Shown here piece after piece: positions 16,596 to 25,903 of a stretch of 39,878 nucleotides of DNA. The translations under genes were made by a program, and so were the position numbers. The notes under the pieces are model-generated. The model was not told where the DNA came from. It made no database searches and saw nothing but the letters and a program-made list of their open reading frames with translations. The first letter of the stretch is position 1. Each line of letters starts with the position of its first letter. Origin of the DNA: an uncultured Lachnospiraceae bacterium (GTDB taxonomy: Bacteria; Bacillota; Clostridia; Lachnospirales; Lachnospiraceae); NCBI GenBank assembly GCA_947630805.1, contig CANRIV010000015.1, forward strand, positions 1 to 39,878, in the 5' to 3' direction.

Positions 16596-17399
16596 CTACT
16601 CCTTTCCCTCTTCCGTTTCTTTTTTATTTTCTTTTTTCTTTTTCTTCTTATTTTCCTTTTTTGTTTTATTCGGATTTCCGTAATATCCAGTGGAGCGGCT
16701 GCTGACACTCTTTAACGGAATAGAAGCAAGGACACTGACACCCAGACGCTTTTCAATATCATCCGGCGTCTTAATTGTATCATCTAAAATAAACATTATA
16801 ATAACGATGAGCAGCGAAATACCAAATCCAATCACAAATCCAATCATTGTATTTTTTTCTACATTCGGACTGGTTGGACTTTTCGGCAGCGTAGCCTCAT
16901 CAACAGAGCGGACAGGCTCCAGTCCATCCATAATCACTTTCAGACGTTCATTTGCTACTTCCCGGACAGAATCAGCTATTTTTTTTGCCAGTTTTGGGTC
17001 TGTACTGGTAACTGAAATATCCATAATACGTCTCTCCTCTTCCAGTTCTACAGAAATCATAGAAGCCAATGCTCCAATCGACTGGTCCAGGTTTAAATCA
17101 TGTTTTACTTCCTGCAATACCGGCTCTGTAATCAACAACCCCTCATAATCTTTCGCCAGATAAGATGCAAACGCAATATCCTGTGTCGTCAGTGTTTTCT
17201 GATCAGGATCCTGTTTGCTTAATATATAAACCTTCGTAGTAGAAACATATAAACGTTCTACAAAGTACTGGGTGTATGCAAATGCAATACCACCTACCAG
17301 GATACCCACCAGAATAATAATTGTCAGACGGTTTAATATTGCAGAAAATAAACCTCGGATATCAATTTCTATTTCATTTCTAATATTTTCTGTTTCCAT
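16596..17399 (-). CDS. cpsC: Wzz/CpsC-type chain-length and kinase-activator protein
   Basis: This 267-residue membrane protein has two helices (about residues 20-42 and 180-202) that bracket an extracellular domain, the usual Wzz layout. The LPKSPTSPNVEKN segment before the second helix is the proline-rich Wzz motif. The cytoplasmic tail contains DDIEKRLGVSVLASIP, typical of CpsC/CapA activators that dock on the kinase, and ends in about 30 residues rich in K, E and N, which is longer and more charged than usual. It pairs with the tyrosine kinase immediately downstream. AAAGGA lies about 12 bases before the start, so that site is only moderate. Confidence 0.92.
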   Translation of the reverse strand: METENIRNEIEIDIRGLFSAILNRLTIIILVGILVGGIAFAYTQYFVERLYVSTTKVYILSKQDPDQKTLTTQDIAFASYLAKDYEGLLITEPVLQEVKHDLNLDQSIGALASMISVELEEERRIMDISVTSTDPKLAKKIADSVREVANERLKVIMDGLEPVRSVDEATLPKSPTSPNVEKNTMIGFVIGFGISLLIVIIMFILDDTIKTPDDIEKRLGVSVLASIPLKSVSSRSTGYYGNPNKTKKENKKKKKKENKKETEEGKE

Positions 17400-17421
17400 T
17401 TTCTATCTTATGTCCTTTCGT

Positions 17422-18150
17422 TTATATGTACTCACTACTTAAAATCTTCTTTGGATTTTTAATCAATAACCACTCAATATATTCTTTATTGTATTTTTTT
17501 TCTAAATATTTTATACATTCTTCCCAGAATATATTTCTATGTCCCAAATCATGTGCATCACTCGCGACCAGATGCAGATAGTCTTTTTCTATTAACTTTG
17601 CTACAAATTTTTTATCTTTTCCATATACACTGGTAACATTTACCTGCAGATAGGCCCCCATTTCCACCAGATGCCGGATAGCGCTTCCTTTTATCACTTG
17701 AAACATTTCTCTGAGACATTTATATCTTTCACAGTGCGCTATTATCGGAATATATCCGTTGTTTAAAAGATTGCTGACATAACGCTCCATCCCCGAATAG
17801 GAAACACTGGGATAAAATTCTATCAGCACATACCGGCTTTCTGCCAGTGTAAACACCTTTTTGCTTTGGAGCATTTCTATTATGTCATTGCATGCCATAA
17901 TTTCATTTCCCAGATAAAGATTTAGGTGCGGAATTTTTTTCTGCGTTTCTTCCAGTATCTTCTGAAAATGTTCTTGAATCGTCCGGGTATCGGGCATACA
18001 TGCTCCTATATGATAGTGCGGAGTCAATATAACATTCCGTACCCCCTGGTCATACTCTTTCTGCAACAAAGTCATTGTTGTTTCAATAGAATCTGCTCCA
18101 TCATCAACCTGATACAAAATATGATTATGAATATCTGTAATCCCCGTCAT
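17422..18150 (-). CDS. cpsB: CpsB-type PHP protein-tyrosine phosphatase
   Basis: This 242-residue protein has a PHP domain with the metal-binding motifs DIHNHIL and DDGA near the N-terminus, TPHYH, GNEI, HCERY and SDAHD near the C-terminus. This is the CpsB/CapC/YwqE family of Mn-dependent phosphatases that dephosphorylate the tyrosine-rich tail of the CpsD kinase. The ATG at 18150 has AGGAGG eight bases upstream; the reading from 18177 is less likely. It is first in the cpsB-cpsC-cpsD unit, followed unusually by a PqqD/HprK cassette instead of glycosyltransferases. Confidence 0.93.
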   Translation of the reverse strand: MTGITDIHNHILYQVDDGADSIETTMTLLQKEYDQGVRNVILTPHYHIGACMPDTRTIQEHFQKILEETQKKIPHLNLYLGNEIMACNDIIEMLQSKKVFTLAESRYVLIEFYPSVSYSGMERYVSNLLNNGYIPIIAHCERYKCLREMFQVIKGSAIRHLVEMGAYLQVNVTSVYGKDKKFVAKLIEKDYLHLVASDAHDLGHRNIFWEECIKYLEKKYNKEYIEWLLIKNPKKILSSEYI

Positions 18151-18183
18151 CGACAGTTCCTCCTTATACACAATCAATATTTA

Positions 18184-18211
18184 TTGTATCAAAAAAAACG
18201 CAAGGATACAA
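18184..18211. other. TTGTATC/GATACAA inverted repeat upstream of cpsB
   Basis: Seven-base arms (TTGTATC and GATACAA) enclose an A-tract between prfA and cpsB. It could be a weak prfA terminator or an operator for the cps module; the sequence does not decide. I found no convincing -35/-10 pair here. Confidence 0.35.
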
Positions 18212-18225
18212 TATATAAAATCTCT

Positions 18226-19296
18226 TTAAATATCTTCCCGGGCCAGCTTTGCCGCCTGATCTGCTGCAATACAGTTGTCAATGATTTCATCAATATCACC
18301 GTTCATAATATTTTCTAAACGATGGGAAGTAAATTTAATTCTATGATCAGTCACACGTCCCTGTGGAAAATTATATGTTCTGATTTTTTCTGAGCGGTCT
18401 CCTGTTCCAATCTGGCTTCTCCGCGCTTCTGACTCTGCATCCTGTTTTTTCTGACATTCCAGTTCGTAAAGTCTGGCCCGCAATACTTTCAGCGCCTTAT
18501 CTTTATTTTTCAACTGAGACTTTTCGTCCTGACAGGAAATTACGATACCGGTTGGTATGTGCGTTAAGCGCACTGCTGAATCCGTCGTATTGACACACTG
18601 TCCGCCATTTCCGGAGGCACGGAAAACATCAAACCGACAGTCATTCATGTCAATTTCAACATCCACTTCCTCGGCTTCCGGCATAATGGCCACTGTTGCT
18701 GTCGATGTATGAATTCGTCCGCCGGATTCCGTTACCGGAATGCGCTGTACACGATGCACTCCACTCTCATATTTCAACCGGGAGTAAGCTCCTTTTCCGT
18801 TAATCATAAATACGACTTCTTTAAATCCTCCCAGCCCATTCTCATTCAGGGAAATCATTTCTGTTTTCCACTTCTGACTTTCCGCATACATGCAGTACAT
18901 CCGATATAATTCTGCTGCAAACAGGGCCGCTTCATCTCCTCCGGCGCCGCCCCGGATTTCTACAACGACATTCTTATCATCATTTTCGTCCTTTGGAAGC
19001 AGCAATATTTTCAACTGCTCCTCCATATCCGGTATCGATGCTTTTGCCTCATTCATTTCTTCTTTGGCAAGTTCTTTTATCTCCTCGTCATTCTCTTCTT
19101 CCAGAATCAGAAGACTATCTTCTATGGTCTGTTTTGCTTGCTTATATTTCCGATACAGCTCTACAATAGGAGTTAAATCGCTCTGCTCTTTCATAAGTTT
19201 ACGAAAATTTTCCTGGTCACCGACGACATTCGGATCATTCAGCTGCTTCATAATTTCATCATATCTCTCTGCAATTCCTTCTAACTTGTCAAACAT
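18226..19296 (-). CDS. prfA: peptide chain release factor 1
   Basis: This 356-residue release factor recognises UAA and UAG. It has a coiled-coil N-terminal domain, the tripeptide anticodon region in [14 protein letters not shown] (PVT is the RF1-type P-x-T), and the GGQ peptidyl-hydrolysis motif in [16 protein letters not shown]. The Gln of GGQ is methylated by PrmC, encoded directly upstream with a 2-bp gap. The start is the ATG at 19296, with AAAGGA seven bases before it; an open frame continuing upstream to 19413 only overlaps prmC. Confidence 0.97.
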   Translation of the reverse strand: MFDKLEGIAERYDEIMKQLNDPNVVGDQENFRKLMKEQSDLTPIVELYRKYKQAKQTIEDSLLILEEENDEEIKELAKEEMNEAKASIPDMEEQLKILLLPKDENDDKNVVVEIRGGAGGDEAALFAAELYRMYCMYAESQKWKTEMISLNENGLGGFKEVVFMINGKGAYSRLKYESGVHRVQRIPVTESGGRIHTSTATVAIMPEAEEVDVEIDMNDCRFDVFRASGNGGQCVNTTDSAVRLTHIPTGIVISCQDEKSQLKNKDKALKVLRARLYELECQKKQDAESEARRSQIGTGDRSEKIRTYNFPQGRVTDHRIKFTSHRLENIMNGDIDEIIDNCIAADQAAKLAREDI

Positions 19297-19298
19297 TT

Positions 19299-20144
19299 TT
19301 ATTCCTTTCCCGCAATGACAACTCGGTCCCTGCGCGATAAATCCTTTAAGACAGTAATGTCTTTCCAACCTTTTTCCTTTAAAATCTCTGATACCTGCTC
19401 TGCCTGATTCCATCCGATTTCCAGATAAATCTTTCCTTGGTCTTTTAAATAATCTCCCGCCTCATCTGCTATCCTGCGGTAAAATTTTAATCCGTCTTTC
19501 TCTCCATCCAACGCTATGCGCGGCTCATAATTTTTCACCTCATCCATCAGATGATTTATCTCCTCTGTAGGAATATAGGGAGGGTTGGAAACAATGATAT
19601 CAAATTTCTTTTTAATATTTTCAAACAAATCCGATTTTATCAGTGCCATATGCGTATGATTTATCTCATTGTTTTCGCTGGCTGTTTTTAATGCCTCTTC
19701 CGATATATCTGCGCCGGTCACATTTACATTCCGACATATTCTATCTATCGAAATCCCGATACAGCCTGAGCCGGTACACAAATCCAGCACTTCAGTTTTT
19801 TTCTCTCTGCTCCGGATATCCTGCACAACCGTTTCAACCAGGAGCTCTGTATCCTGTCTTGGAATTAGTACATGCCGGTTTACCCGGATGGGAAATCCCA
19901 TAAACTCCTGATTCCCGGTAATGTACTGCAAAGGTATCCGCCTGGAACGCGTATCAATATAATCTATATATTTTGCCGCCAATTTTTCACAGACTGTGAC
20001 AGACATATCTTTATAATAATCAGCTCTTGTAATACCAAAAACATATTCTGCCAGAAGCCAGCTGTCATTTTTCGCATCTTCAATATGCGCTTGCGACAAT
20101 TTTGTTTCTGCCTGCTCCAGCAATTTTTTTACTAAAACTTCCAA
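19299..20144 (-). CDS. prmC: release factor glutamine methyltransferase PrmC (HemK)
   Basis: This 281-residue SAM-dependent N5-glutamine methyltransferase modifies the GGQ motif of release factors. Its helical N-terminal domain binds the factor. The Rossmann domain shows [12 protein letters not shown] (SAM loop, about residue 120) and the catalytic NPPY in [10 protein letters not shown] (about 188). It overlaps the upstream DUF1385 gene by 13 bp and abuts prfA, the conserved clostridial order. Confidence 0.96.
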   Translation of the reverse strand: MEVLVKKLLEQAETKLSQAHIEDAKNDSWLLAEYVFGITRADYYKDMSVTVCEKLAAKYIDYIDTRSRRIPLQYITGNQEFMGFPIRVNRHVLIPRQDTELLVETVVQDIRSREKKTEVLDLCTGSGCIGISIDRICRNVNVTGADISEEALKTASENNEINHTHMALIKSDLFENIKKKFDIIVSNPPYIPTEEINHLMDEVKNYEPRIALDGEKDGLKFYRRIADEAGDYLKDQGKIYLEIGWNQAEQVSEILKEKGWKDITVLKDLSRRDRVVIAGKE

Positions 20145-21175
20145 TTATAACCTGACCCTTTTCTTATTTGTCTGTATTCCTTTGGCAAAGGTATATTTTT
20201 CCTTTGGTCTTCGGGAAGTTCAATCCCATTCTCTCTTAAATATGCTTTCCAGTCAAATACAGCTTCCACCGCTTTTATTGCCACTTCTATCATGTCATCA
20301 TCCGGCTCTCTCGTGGTAATTTTCTGCATCCACAATCCCGGCTTGCTGAGTGCGATGATTATTTTATTGTCCGAAATCCCAGCTTTCTTAATAAATTCAT
20401 AGGATATCCCGGCGATTACCGGAATCAGCAGAATCCGGACTGCATACTTGAGCCAGACAATCTTAGTCTGTATTAATAAAAATAAAATCACGCTGAGAAT
20501 CAATACCACGAATATAAAACTGGTCCCGCATCTCTTGTGAAACCGGGAACTGCTTCTCACATTTTCTACATTTAATATTTTTCCGTTTTCAATACAATTA
20601 ATACACTTATGCTCTGCACCATGGTACATAAACGTCCGCTTAATTTCCTTCATCAGCGAAATTAAGAGAAGATATGCAATAAAAATTAAAATCTTAACAA
20701 CGCCTTCGATAACCGGCACATGCGATGGTTTCACCCATGGTACATAATGTTCCATAAGATCTGCAATAAACAAAGGAAGTACCATAAACAAAGCCACTGC
20801 AATTATCAGAGAAAGAAATACCGTAAATCCGATAATGATTTTTTCAGCTTTCTCTCCAAATTTATTTTTCAGCCATAATTCAACTTTATCTTCTTCCACA
20901 ATCTCTTCGTCTTCCAAAAATTGCGCAGAATAAGTTAAAGTTTTCACACCTAAAATCATGGCATCAAGAAAATTAAAAATCCCTCTGATAAAAGGAATCT
21001 CCATAATTTTTTTCCCATGGAGTATTCCTTTATATTCTTTTACCTCTAATGTTATGGTATGATCCGGATTTCTGACGGCAATCGCATATTTATCCTGATT
21101 GCGCATCATAATGCCTTCCATGACAGCCTGGCCGCCAATGCCGGAAGCCCGCAATTTATTCTTATAATTTTTCAT
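20132..21175 (-). CDS. DUF1385 (YqhQ-like) membrane protein
   Basis: This 347-residue protein has the DUF1385 signatures IGGQAVMEGIMMRN at the N-terminus and YHGAEHKCINCIEN with RFHKRCGTSF in the middle. The His and Cys residues suggest a bound metal. Four or so membrane helices lie around residues 110-240. The family is annotated as a predicted metal-dependent enzyme of unknown activity. It sits between rpmE and prmC as in many Clostridia. ATG 21175 (second Met codon) has AAAGGTGA six bases upstream, so it is preferred to the adjacent GTG. Confidence 0.9.
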   Translation of the reverse strand: MKNYKNKLRASGIGGQAVMEGIMMRNQDKYAIAVRNPDHTITLEVKEYKGILHGKKIMEIPFIRGIFNFLDAMILGVKTLTYSAQFLEDEEIVEEDKVELWLKNKFGEKAEKIIIGFTVFLSLIIAVALFMVLPLFIADLMEHYVPWVKPSHVPVIEGVVKILIFIAYLLLISLMKEIKRTFMYHGAEHKCINCIENGKILNVENVRSSSRFHKRCGTSFIFVVLILSVILFLLIQTKIVWLKYAVRILLIPVIAGISYEFIKKAGISDNKIIIALSKPGLWMQKITTREPDDDMIEVAIKAVEAVFDWKAYLRENGIELPEDQRKNIPLPKEYRQIRKGSGYNWKF

Positions 21176-21222
21176 CACAATTCACCTTTTGTAAAATAAT
21201 CAAACTTATTTTATAAGAAAAT

Positions 21223-21246
21223 AGGTTGAGAATCTCTTCTCAACCT
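21223..21246 (-). terminator. terminator of rpmE
   Basis: AGGTTGAGA and TCTCAACCT form a perfect 9-bp stem with a 6-base loop, followed on the minus strand by ATTTTCTTAT. It sits 14 bp after the rpmE stop. Read-through would feed the DUF1385-prmC-prfA genes. Confidence 0.75.
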
Positions 21247-21259
21247 GCTATCCTCAAAC

Positions 21260-21460
21260 TTATTTGATACCATATTTCTTGTTGAACTTATCAATTCTGC
21301 CTCGTGCAGAAACTGCTTTCTGCTGTCCTGTGTAGAAAGGATGACATGCTGAACAAATTTCAACATGAAGTTCTGACTTTGTTGAACCTGTTACGAATGT
21401 GTTACCACAGTTACATGTAACGGTTGCTTCCTGGTAATCTGGATGGATTCCTTTTCTCAT
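21260..21460 (-). CDS. rpmE: 50S ribosomal protein L31 (zinc-ribbon type)
   Basis: This 66-residue L31 has Cys pairs CNCG near residue 15 and [10 protein letters not shown] near 35, the zinc-binding (C+) form rather than the zinc-independent paralogue made under zinc limitation. It lies at the L1-type bridge between ribosomal subunits. The ATG at 21460 has AGAGGTGA five bases upstream. The gene has its own promoter and a leader of about 100 nt. Confidence 0.96.
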   Translation of the reverse strand: MRKGIHPDYQEATVTCNCGNTFVTGSTKSELHVEICSACHPFYTGQQKAVSARGRIDKFNKKYGIK

Positions 21461-21560
21461 TACATTCACCTCTTTTTATTTTTTATGTTTATTGGCAACG
21501 CCAATCCGTTTCTGCTCTTAACTGTCGAATATCCCGAACTACGTCCGACAACTCAATAGC
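21461..21560 (-). ncRNA. structured rpmE leader (possible L31 autoregulatory RNA)
   Basis: The transcript leader contains a hairpin ATTGGC/GCCAAT with a three-base loop (21491-21505), about 30 nt before the start codon, and a longer-range TGTCG/CGACA stem (21523-21527 with 21546-21550). L31 leader RNAs that bind the protein are known in several bacterial groups. Whether this one belongs to such a family cannot be told by eye. Confidence 0.4.
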
Positions 21561-21566
21561 TTTGCT

Positions 21567-21595
21567 ATTATATCATAGGAATATACTAATATCAA
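21567..21595 (-). promoter_or_regulatory. rpmE promoter
   Basis: On the minus strand, -35 TTGATA (21590-21595) and -10 TATAAT (21567-21572) have exact 17-bp spacing. The rest of the gene-free stretch, 21596-21767, shows no ORF or strong hairpin. Confidence 0.8.
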
Positions 21596-21767
21596 GCATT
21601 TTCTCCGGTAATATTTCTTCTGAATCTGTTCTTATTCTTCTTTATCAATATTTTCCATTTTTTAATGAATATTTATCCGTGATTCTTTTATCCAATATGC
21701 CTGTATCGAGGGAGAAATTTTCTATTCTCTTCCGATTGTAAATAGTAATTAGATATTATCCACACGA

Positions 21768-23183
21768 CTACTGACTCGTATAGTTTATCCGGATTCTCTT
21801 GATTTTGTCTATAAATTCGCGATTATTTTTCGTATGCGTAAATAATTGAAGAATCTGTTCTGCAGCCTCTTCCTTTCTCATAACGTTCGTCTCTTTTCGA
21901 ATAATATAGGATGCTCCCAGTTCATCAGAATCAAGAAGAAGATCCTCTCTTCTCGTTCCTGATTTTATAATGTCTACCGCTGGAAAGATACGCTTCTCTG
22001 ACAGTTTTCGGTTAAGCACCAGTTCCATGTTACCGGTCCCTTTAAATTCCTCATAAACGACATCATCCATCTTACTCCCGGTATCGACCAACGCAGTGGC
22101 AAGTACCGTCAGACTCCCTCCTTCGCGCATATTTCTTGCCGCTCCAAAAAAACGCTTTGGCATATGCAGCGCTGCAGGATCCAGACCACCGGAAAGAGTC
22201 CGTCCACTCGGTGGGACTGTCATGTTATAAGCTCTTGCCAGCCTTGTAATACTATCCAACAGTATAATGACATCTTTTTTATGCTCAACCAGTCTCTTGG
22301 CGCGCTCGATTACCATCTCAGAAACTCTTTTGTGGTGTTCCGGCAATTCATCAAACGTAGAATATATAACTTCTACATTATCTCCACGGATAGCCTCTTT
22401 GATATCCGTAACCTCCTCCGGTCTCTCATCAATCAGGAGAATAATCATGTGCATCTCCGGATTGTTTTTCAGTACTGCTTTCGCCGTCTCTTTCAACAGC
22501 GTAGTTTTTCCTGCTTTTGGCGGGGAGACAATCATTCCTCTTTGCCCTTTTCCAATAGGACTGACCAAATCTACAATCCGCATGGCCGTACTATGTCCAT
22601 CCGTTTCCAGATGTAATCTTTCCGTAGGAAATACCGGAGTCAGGTCTTCAAAATTTGGTCGGGCAAGTACTTTATCTAACGATTCATCATTTACTTTATC
22701 CACATAATAGAGGGCTCCAAATTTTTCATTCTCCCTCTTTTCCCTCACTCTGCCGGTAATAATATCTCCGGTCTTCAATCGGAATCTCTTAATTTGGGAA
22801 GGAGCGACATACACGTCATCTTCTCCCGGAAGATAATTATCACACCGGATAAACCCAAAACCATCCGGCATAACCTCCAGAATTCCTGTCTTAGAAGCCC
22901 CCTGTTCATTTGGCACTTCATCTTTATGCTCTACTTTCTGTTCCGATTTCTGCTCCTCTGTGTTTTTCTCTCTCTTATGGTGGCCGCCATGACTCTTTTT
23001 CGTGCTTTGAGCCTCCATTTCTGTATTATTTGCCTCTTCTTTTTTGGTTTCCGGCTTTGCAATCGTTTCTAAAATCATGTCTACCAGTTGCTGCTTTCTA
23101 AGCGTAGTGACAGATTTGATTCCATTCATCTTGGCAATTTCTCTCAGTTCGCTTACGGGCAATGACTGTAATTTTTCTTTCAT
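21768..23183 (-). CDS. rho: transcription termination factor Rho
   Basis: This 471-residue hexameric RNA helicase terminates untranslated transcripts. An N-terminal SAP-like helical domain (1-45) is followed by a charged, low-complexity insert (about 45-100, rich in K, E, Q and H), as found in many Clostridia. Next come the RNA-binding cold-shock-like domain with [14 protein letters not shown], Walker [13 protein letters not shown] (about 220), Walker [17 protein letters not shown], and the Q/R-loop [17 protein letters not shown] lies five bases before the ATG. It is divergent from the malic enzyme gene. Confidence 0.96.
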   Translation of the reverse strand: MKEKLQSLPVSELREIAKMNGIKSVTTLRKQQLVDMILETIAKPETKKEEANNTEMEAQSTKKSHGGHHKREKNTEEQKSEQKVEHKDEVPNEQGASKTGILEVMPDGFGFIRCDNYLPGEDDVYVAPSQIKRFRLKTGDIITGRVREKRENEKFGALYYVDKVNDESLDKVLARPNFEDLTPVFPTERLHLETDGHSTAMRIVDLVSPIGKGQRGMIVSPPKAGKTTLLKETAKAVLKNNPEMHMIILLIDERPEEVTDIKEAIRGDNVEVIYSTFDELPEHHKRVSEMVIERAKRLVEHKKDVIILLDSITRLARAYNMTVPPSGRTLSGGLDPAALHMPKRFFGAARNMREGGSLTVLATALVDTGSKMDDVVYEEFKGTGNMELVLNRKLSEKRIFPAVDIIKSGTRREDLLLDSDELGASYIIRKETNVMRKEEAAEQILQLFTHTKNNREFIDKIKRIRINYTSQ

Positions 23184-23217
23184 AATACTCCTTTCAAAGA
23201 AATCCTTTTTCAGGTAA

Positions 23218-23246
23218 TGTATATATTATTTTAGTAAAAACTGTAA
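23218..23246 (-). promoter_or_regulatory. candidate rho promoter
   Basis: On the minus strand, TTACAG (23241-23246) and TATACA (23218-23223) are spaced by 17 bp, about 35 bp from the start codon. Confidence 0.45.
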
Positions 23247-23364
23247 TCTGTGGAATATATATGGGAAATCCATTCAGAATATTTAGAATACATCAACGGA
23301 GATATTCTAACATATTTCTTCAAAAAATAATAGTGTTAATTTTCAAAATGTGATATGCTTTTAC

Positions 23365-23382
23365 TTGTGAGTTTTAACACAA
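23365..23382 (+). promoter_or_regulatory. possible Rex (redox) operator upstream of malic enzyme
   Basis: TTGTGAGTTTTAACACAA is an 18-bp imperfect palindrome with TTGTG and CACAA ends. It resembles the Rex half-sites TTGTGAA and TTGTTAA and lies about 65 bp before the malic enzyme start. Confidence 0.35.
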
Positions 23383-23446
23383 TAACAATTCATAAGTTAA
23401 AAATTTATTTCCATATTTTTTTCATACAAAAACAAAGGAGGATAAA

Positions 23447-24604
23447 ATGACAACAGATGAAAAAGCATTAAAGCTTCATGCCGATTTAAACGGTAAATTA
23501 AGTACCGAGACAAAATGTCCCGTAAAAACCAGAGAAGATTTATCTCTGGCATACACACCGGGCGTCGCTGCACCTTGCAGAAAGATTGCCGATCATCCGG
23601 AAGATGTTTACAAATATACATGGAAATCCAACACTGTGGCAGTCGTTTCTGACGGGAGCGCCGTATTAGGTCTGGGAAATATTGGTCCAAAGGCCGCCAT
23701 GCCGGTCATGGAGGGGAAAGCAGTCCTTTTTAAGGAATTTGGAAATGTAAATGCTGTTCCTATCTGTCTGGACACACAAGATCCTCAGGAAATCATTGAT
23801 ACCGTAGTCCGAATCGCTCCGGGTTTTGGTGGAATTAATCTGGAGGATATTTCTGCGCCAAGATGCTTTGAGATAGAAAATAAATTAAAAGAACTTCTGG
23901 ACATTCCCGTATTTCATGATGACCAGCATGGAACTGCTATCGTTGTTCTCGCCGGTATCATCAATGCTCTAAAAGTCGTAGGCAAAAAAAAGGAGGAATG
24001 TAAAGTTGTGGTAAACGGAGACGGCTCTGCCGGCATTGCCATCTCAAAACTTTTACTCCGATATGGCTTCAAGGATTTAACCATCTGTGGTCTTTACGGA
24101 ATTCTTTCCAAAGACATTGAGAATCTAAACTGGGCACAGGAAGAAATGATTCCTCTCACAAATCCGGAAGGCAAAAATGGAACACTTGCAGACGCAATGA
24201 AAGGTGCCGATATTTTTATCGGAGTCTCTGCTCCCAACATCGTGACAGCTCAAATGGCCGCATCCATGAATCCAGATGCAATTATGTTTGCCATGGCAAA
24301 TCCTGTACCGGAAATCATGCCGGATGTAGCAAAATCTGCAGGCGTCAGAATTGTCGGGACCGGACGTTCTGATTTTCCAAATCAGGTAAACAATGTCGTA
24401 GCCTTCCCTGGAATCTTCAAAGGAGCATTGGAAGGCAGGGCAAAACAAATTACTGAGGAAATGAAACTTGCTGCGGCACTTGCCATCGCTTCTTTGATTC
24501 CGGAAGAAGAATTGAACGAAAATAACATTCTTCCGGAAGCGTTTCATCCGGATGTAGCAAAGGCCGTAAGTGAAGCAGTAAAATCACATATAACCAATTC
24601 ATAA
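23447..24604 (+). CDS. NAD(P)-dependent malic enzyme
   Basis: This 385-residue short-form malic enzyme decarboxylates malate to pyruvate and reduces NAD(P). It shows [11 protein letters not shown] near residue 35, [29 protein letters not shown] (the conserved Tyr/Lys region), the metal-binding HDDQHGTA near 157, and the nucleotide-binding NGDGSAGIA near 190. The PTA-binding extension of Gram-negative forms is absent. AAAGGAGG lies before the ATG. It is monocistronic on the plus strand. Cofactor preference cannot be set from these motifs alone. Confidence 0.95.
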   Translation: MTTDEKALKLHADLNGKLSTETKCPVKTREDLSLAYTPGVAAPCRKIADHPEDVYKYTWKSNTVAVVSDGSAVLGLGNIGPKAAMPVMEGKAVLFKEFGNVNAVPICLDTQDPQEIIDTVVRIAPGFGGINLEDISAPRCFEIENKLKELLDIPVFHDDQHGTAIVVLAGIINALKVVGKKKEECKVVVNGDGSAGIAISKLLLRYGFKDLTICGLYGILSKDIENLNWAQEEMIPLTNPEGKNGTLADAMKGADIFIGVSAPNIVTAQMAASMNPDAIMFAMANPVPEIMPDVAKSAGVRIVGTGRSDFPNQVNNVVAFPGIFKGALEGRAKQITEEMKLAAALAIASLIPEEELNENNILPEAFHPDVAKAVSEAVKSHITNS

Positions 24605-24610
24605 TAAACA

Positions 24611-24715
24611 AAAAAGGATATTCCAAAAGTCTCTCCCCGACTCTGTCTCCATCCTTAGATTTCATTCTAACTTTGAGAGCCGGTATAACGCTCAGACTTT
24701 TAAATATCCTTTTTT
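24611..24715. terminator. bidirectional terminator with an unusually long loop
   Basis: The arms AAAAAGGATATTCCAAAAGT (from 24611) and AGACTTTTAAATATCCTTTT (from 24694) pair over about 20 positions with small mismatches. The loop is 61 nt (24633-24693). It separates the convergent malic enzyme and DUF4364 genes. Confidence 0.65.
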
Positions 24716-24720
24716 TATTT

Positions 24721-25248
24721 TTATGATTTGGTCAGACTGTCAATAATATATTGATAAATTTTCTGACTGGTATCTTTATCTTCCCAATTTGCACACATCT
24801 TTGATGCAATGCTTCGATCCGGCGTGGAAATATTTACTTCTACCAAGGTACTTCCTGCCTCTTTTACCTGACAATGCACAATATAATCTCCATTGGACGC
24901 CCTGTAATAATCTGAGACAGTACCAATCTCATTTCTCAATTCATACTTGTTTCTGCTCAGAAACATATACACATCATCCACAATCGGTGCTGGGATTTTA
25001 CTCTCAAAAAAATCAAGACTTTCTCTTCCCTCTGAGGTCAAATGATAATATGATGTGTTACGATTTACATTAGAGAACACAAAGCCATCTTCGATTAATT
25101 CATGAATGGCTTTCTGCACTGTGAAATAATTCGTATATTCATTTTCCAGAAAAAACTGGGAAATCTGTGAATTGGTCAGAGGAAATTCTACCTTATTTAA
25201 CATGTGCATAATAATTAATTTATATAATGTTTCTGCATCAAGTGCCAT
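24721..25248 (-). CDS. DUF4364 winged-helix protein
   Basis: This 175-residue protein begins LDAETLYKLIIMHMLNKVEFPLTNSQISQFF and continues with a winged-helix fold of PadR/MarR-like appearance (helix TVQKAIHELIEDGFV, wing NTSYYHLTSEGR). The C-terminal half has mixed alpha/beta character. This matches DUF4364, common in Clostridia beside engB and with unknown target. It follows engB by 2 bp and is last in the clp-lon operon. Confidence 0.85.
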   Translation of the reverse strand: MALDAETLYKLIIMHMLNKVEFPLTNSQISQFFLENEYTNYFTVQKAIHELIEDGFVFSNVNRNTSYYHLTSEGRESLDFFESKIPAPIVDDVYMFLSRNKYELRNEIGTVSDYYRASNGDYIVHCQVKEAGSTLVEVNISTPDRSIASKMCANWEDKDTSQKIYQYIIDSLTKS

Positions 25249-25250
25249 AT

Positions 25251-25838
25251 CTACTCCCTCGTAATTTCTTCAATCAGAGTAAGTATCTCCTCTTTTCCCT
25301 GTTTTGTCTGTGCCGAAAATGGAAGTATCTTTGTTCCGGGAACAACATCCAGACCGACTCTGATTAATTTTAAATTCTTTTGTATCTGACTTCTCTTAAT
25401 TTTATCCAATTTTGTAGCTATTATAATAGGTTTAAATCCATTTGCCAAAATCCACTGATACATTGTGATATCATTAGCAGAAGGCGCGTGTCTTATATCT
25501 ATCAGTAGAAAAACTGCTCTTAGCTGGTGAGAAGAATGAAGATAATTCTCAATCATATCTCCCCACTTCTCTTTTACACTTTTTGATACATTCGCGTATC
25601 CGTATCCCGGTAAATCCACAAAATAAACTTCTTTGTTGACGTTATAAAAATTAATCGTCTGCGTCTTACCAGGCTGTGAAGAAGTCCTTGCAAGAGATTT
25701 TCGATTGACCAGTCCATTAATCAATGAGGATTTTCCCACATTAGATTTTCCCGCAAAAGCTACTTCCGGTAAATTGTTTTTGGGAAGTGTACTTGTAATA
25801 CCGCATACCGTTTCCAATTCCACAGTCTTAACAATCAT
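25251..25838 (-). CDS. engB: ribosome biogenesis GTPase YsxC/EngB
   Basis: This 195-residue GTPase is needed for late 50S subunit assembly. The G motifs are complete: G1 GKSNVGKSS (about residue 30), G2 in SQPGKTQTINFY, G3 DLPGYGYA and G4 TKLDK. G5 is the FSAQT stretch near the C-terminus. GGAG lies about nine bases before the ATG. It follows lon by 65 bp, as in Bacillus-type lon-ysxC order. Confidence 0.96.
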   Translation of the reverse strand: MIVKTVELETVCGITSTLPKNNLPEVAFAGKSNVGKSSLINGLVNRKSLARTSSQPGKTQTINFYNVNKEVYFVDLPGYGYANVSKSVKEKWGDMIENYLHSSHQLRAVFLLIDIRHAPSANDITMYQWILANGFKPIIIATKLDKIKRSQIQKNLKLIRVGLDVVPGTKILPFSAQTKQGKEEILTLIEEITRE

Positions 25839-25903
25839 CCCGTTATTCTCCTTTATTGTTCCACTGCCTTTTCCTGTATTGCAGTGACGAGTCTTTCTTC
25901 TTT

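Noticed and set aside
19297-19413. Longer PrfA start
   Set aside because: The extension is antiparallel to nothing useful, overlaps prmC, and RF1 proteins begin at the MFDKLE-type start found at 19296.
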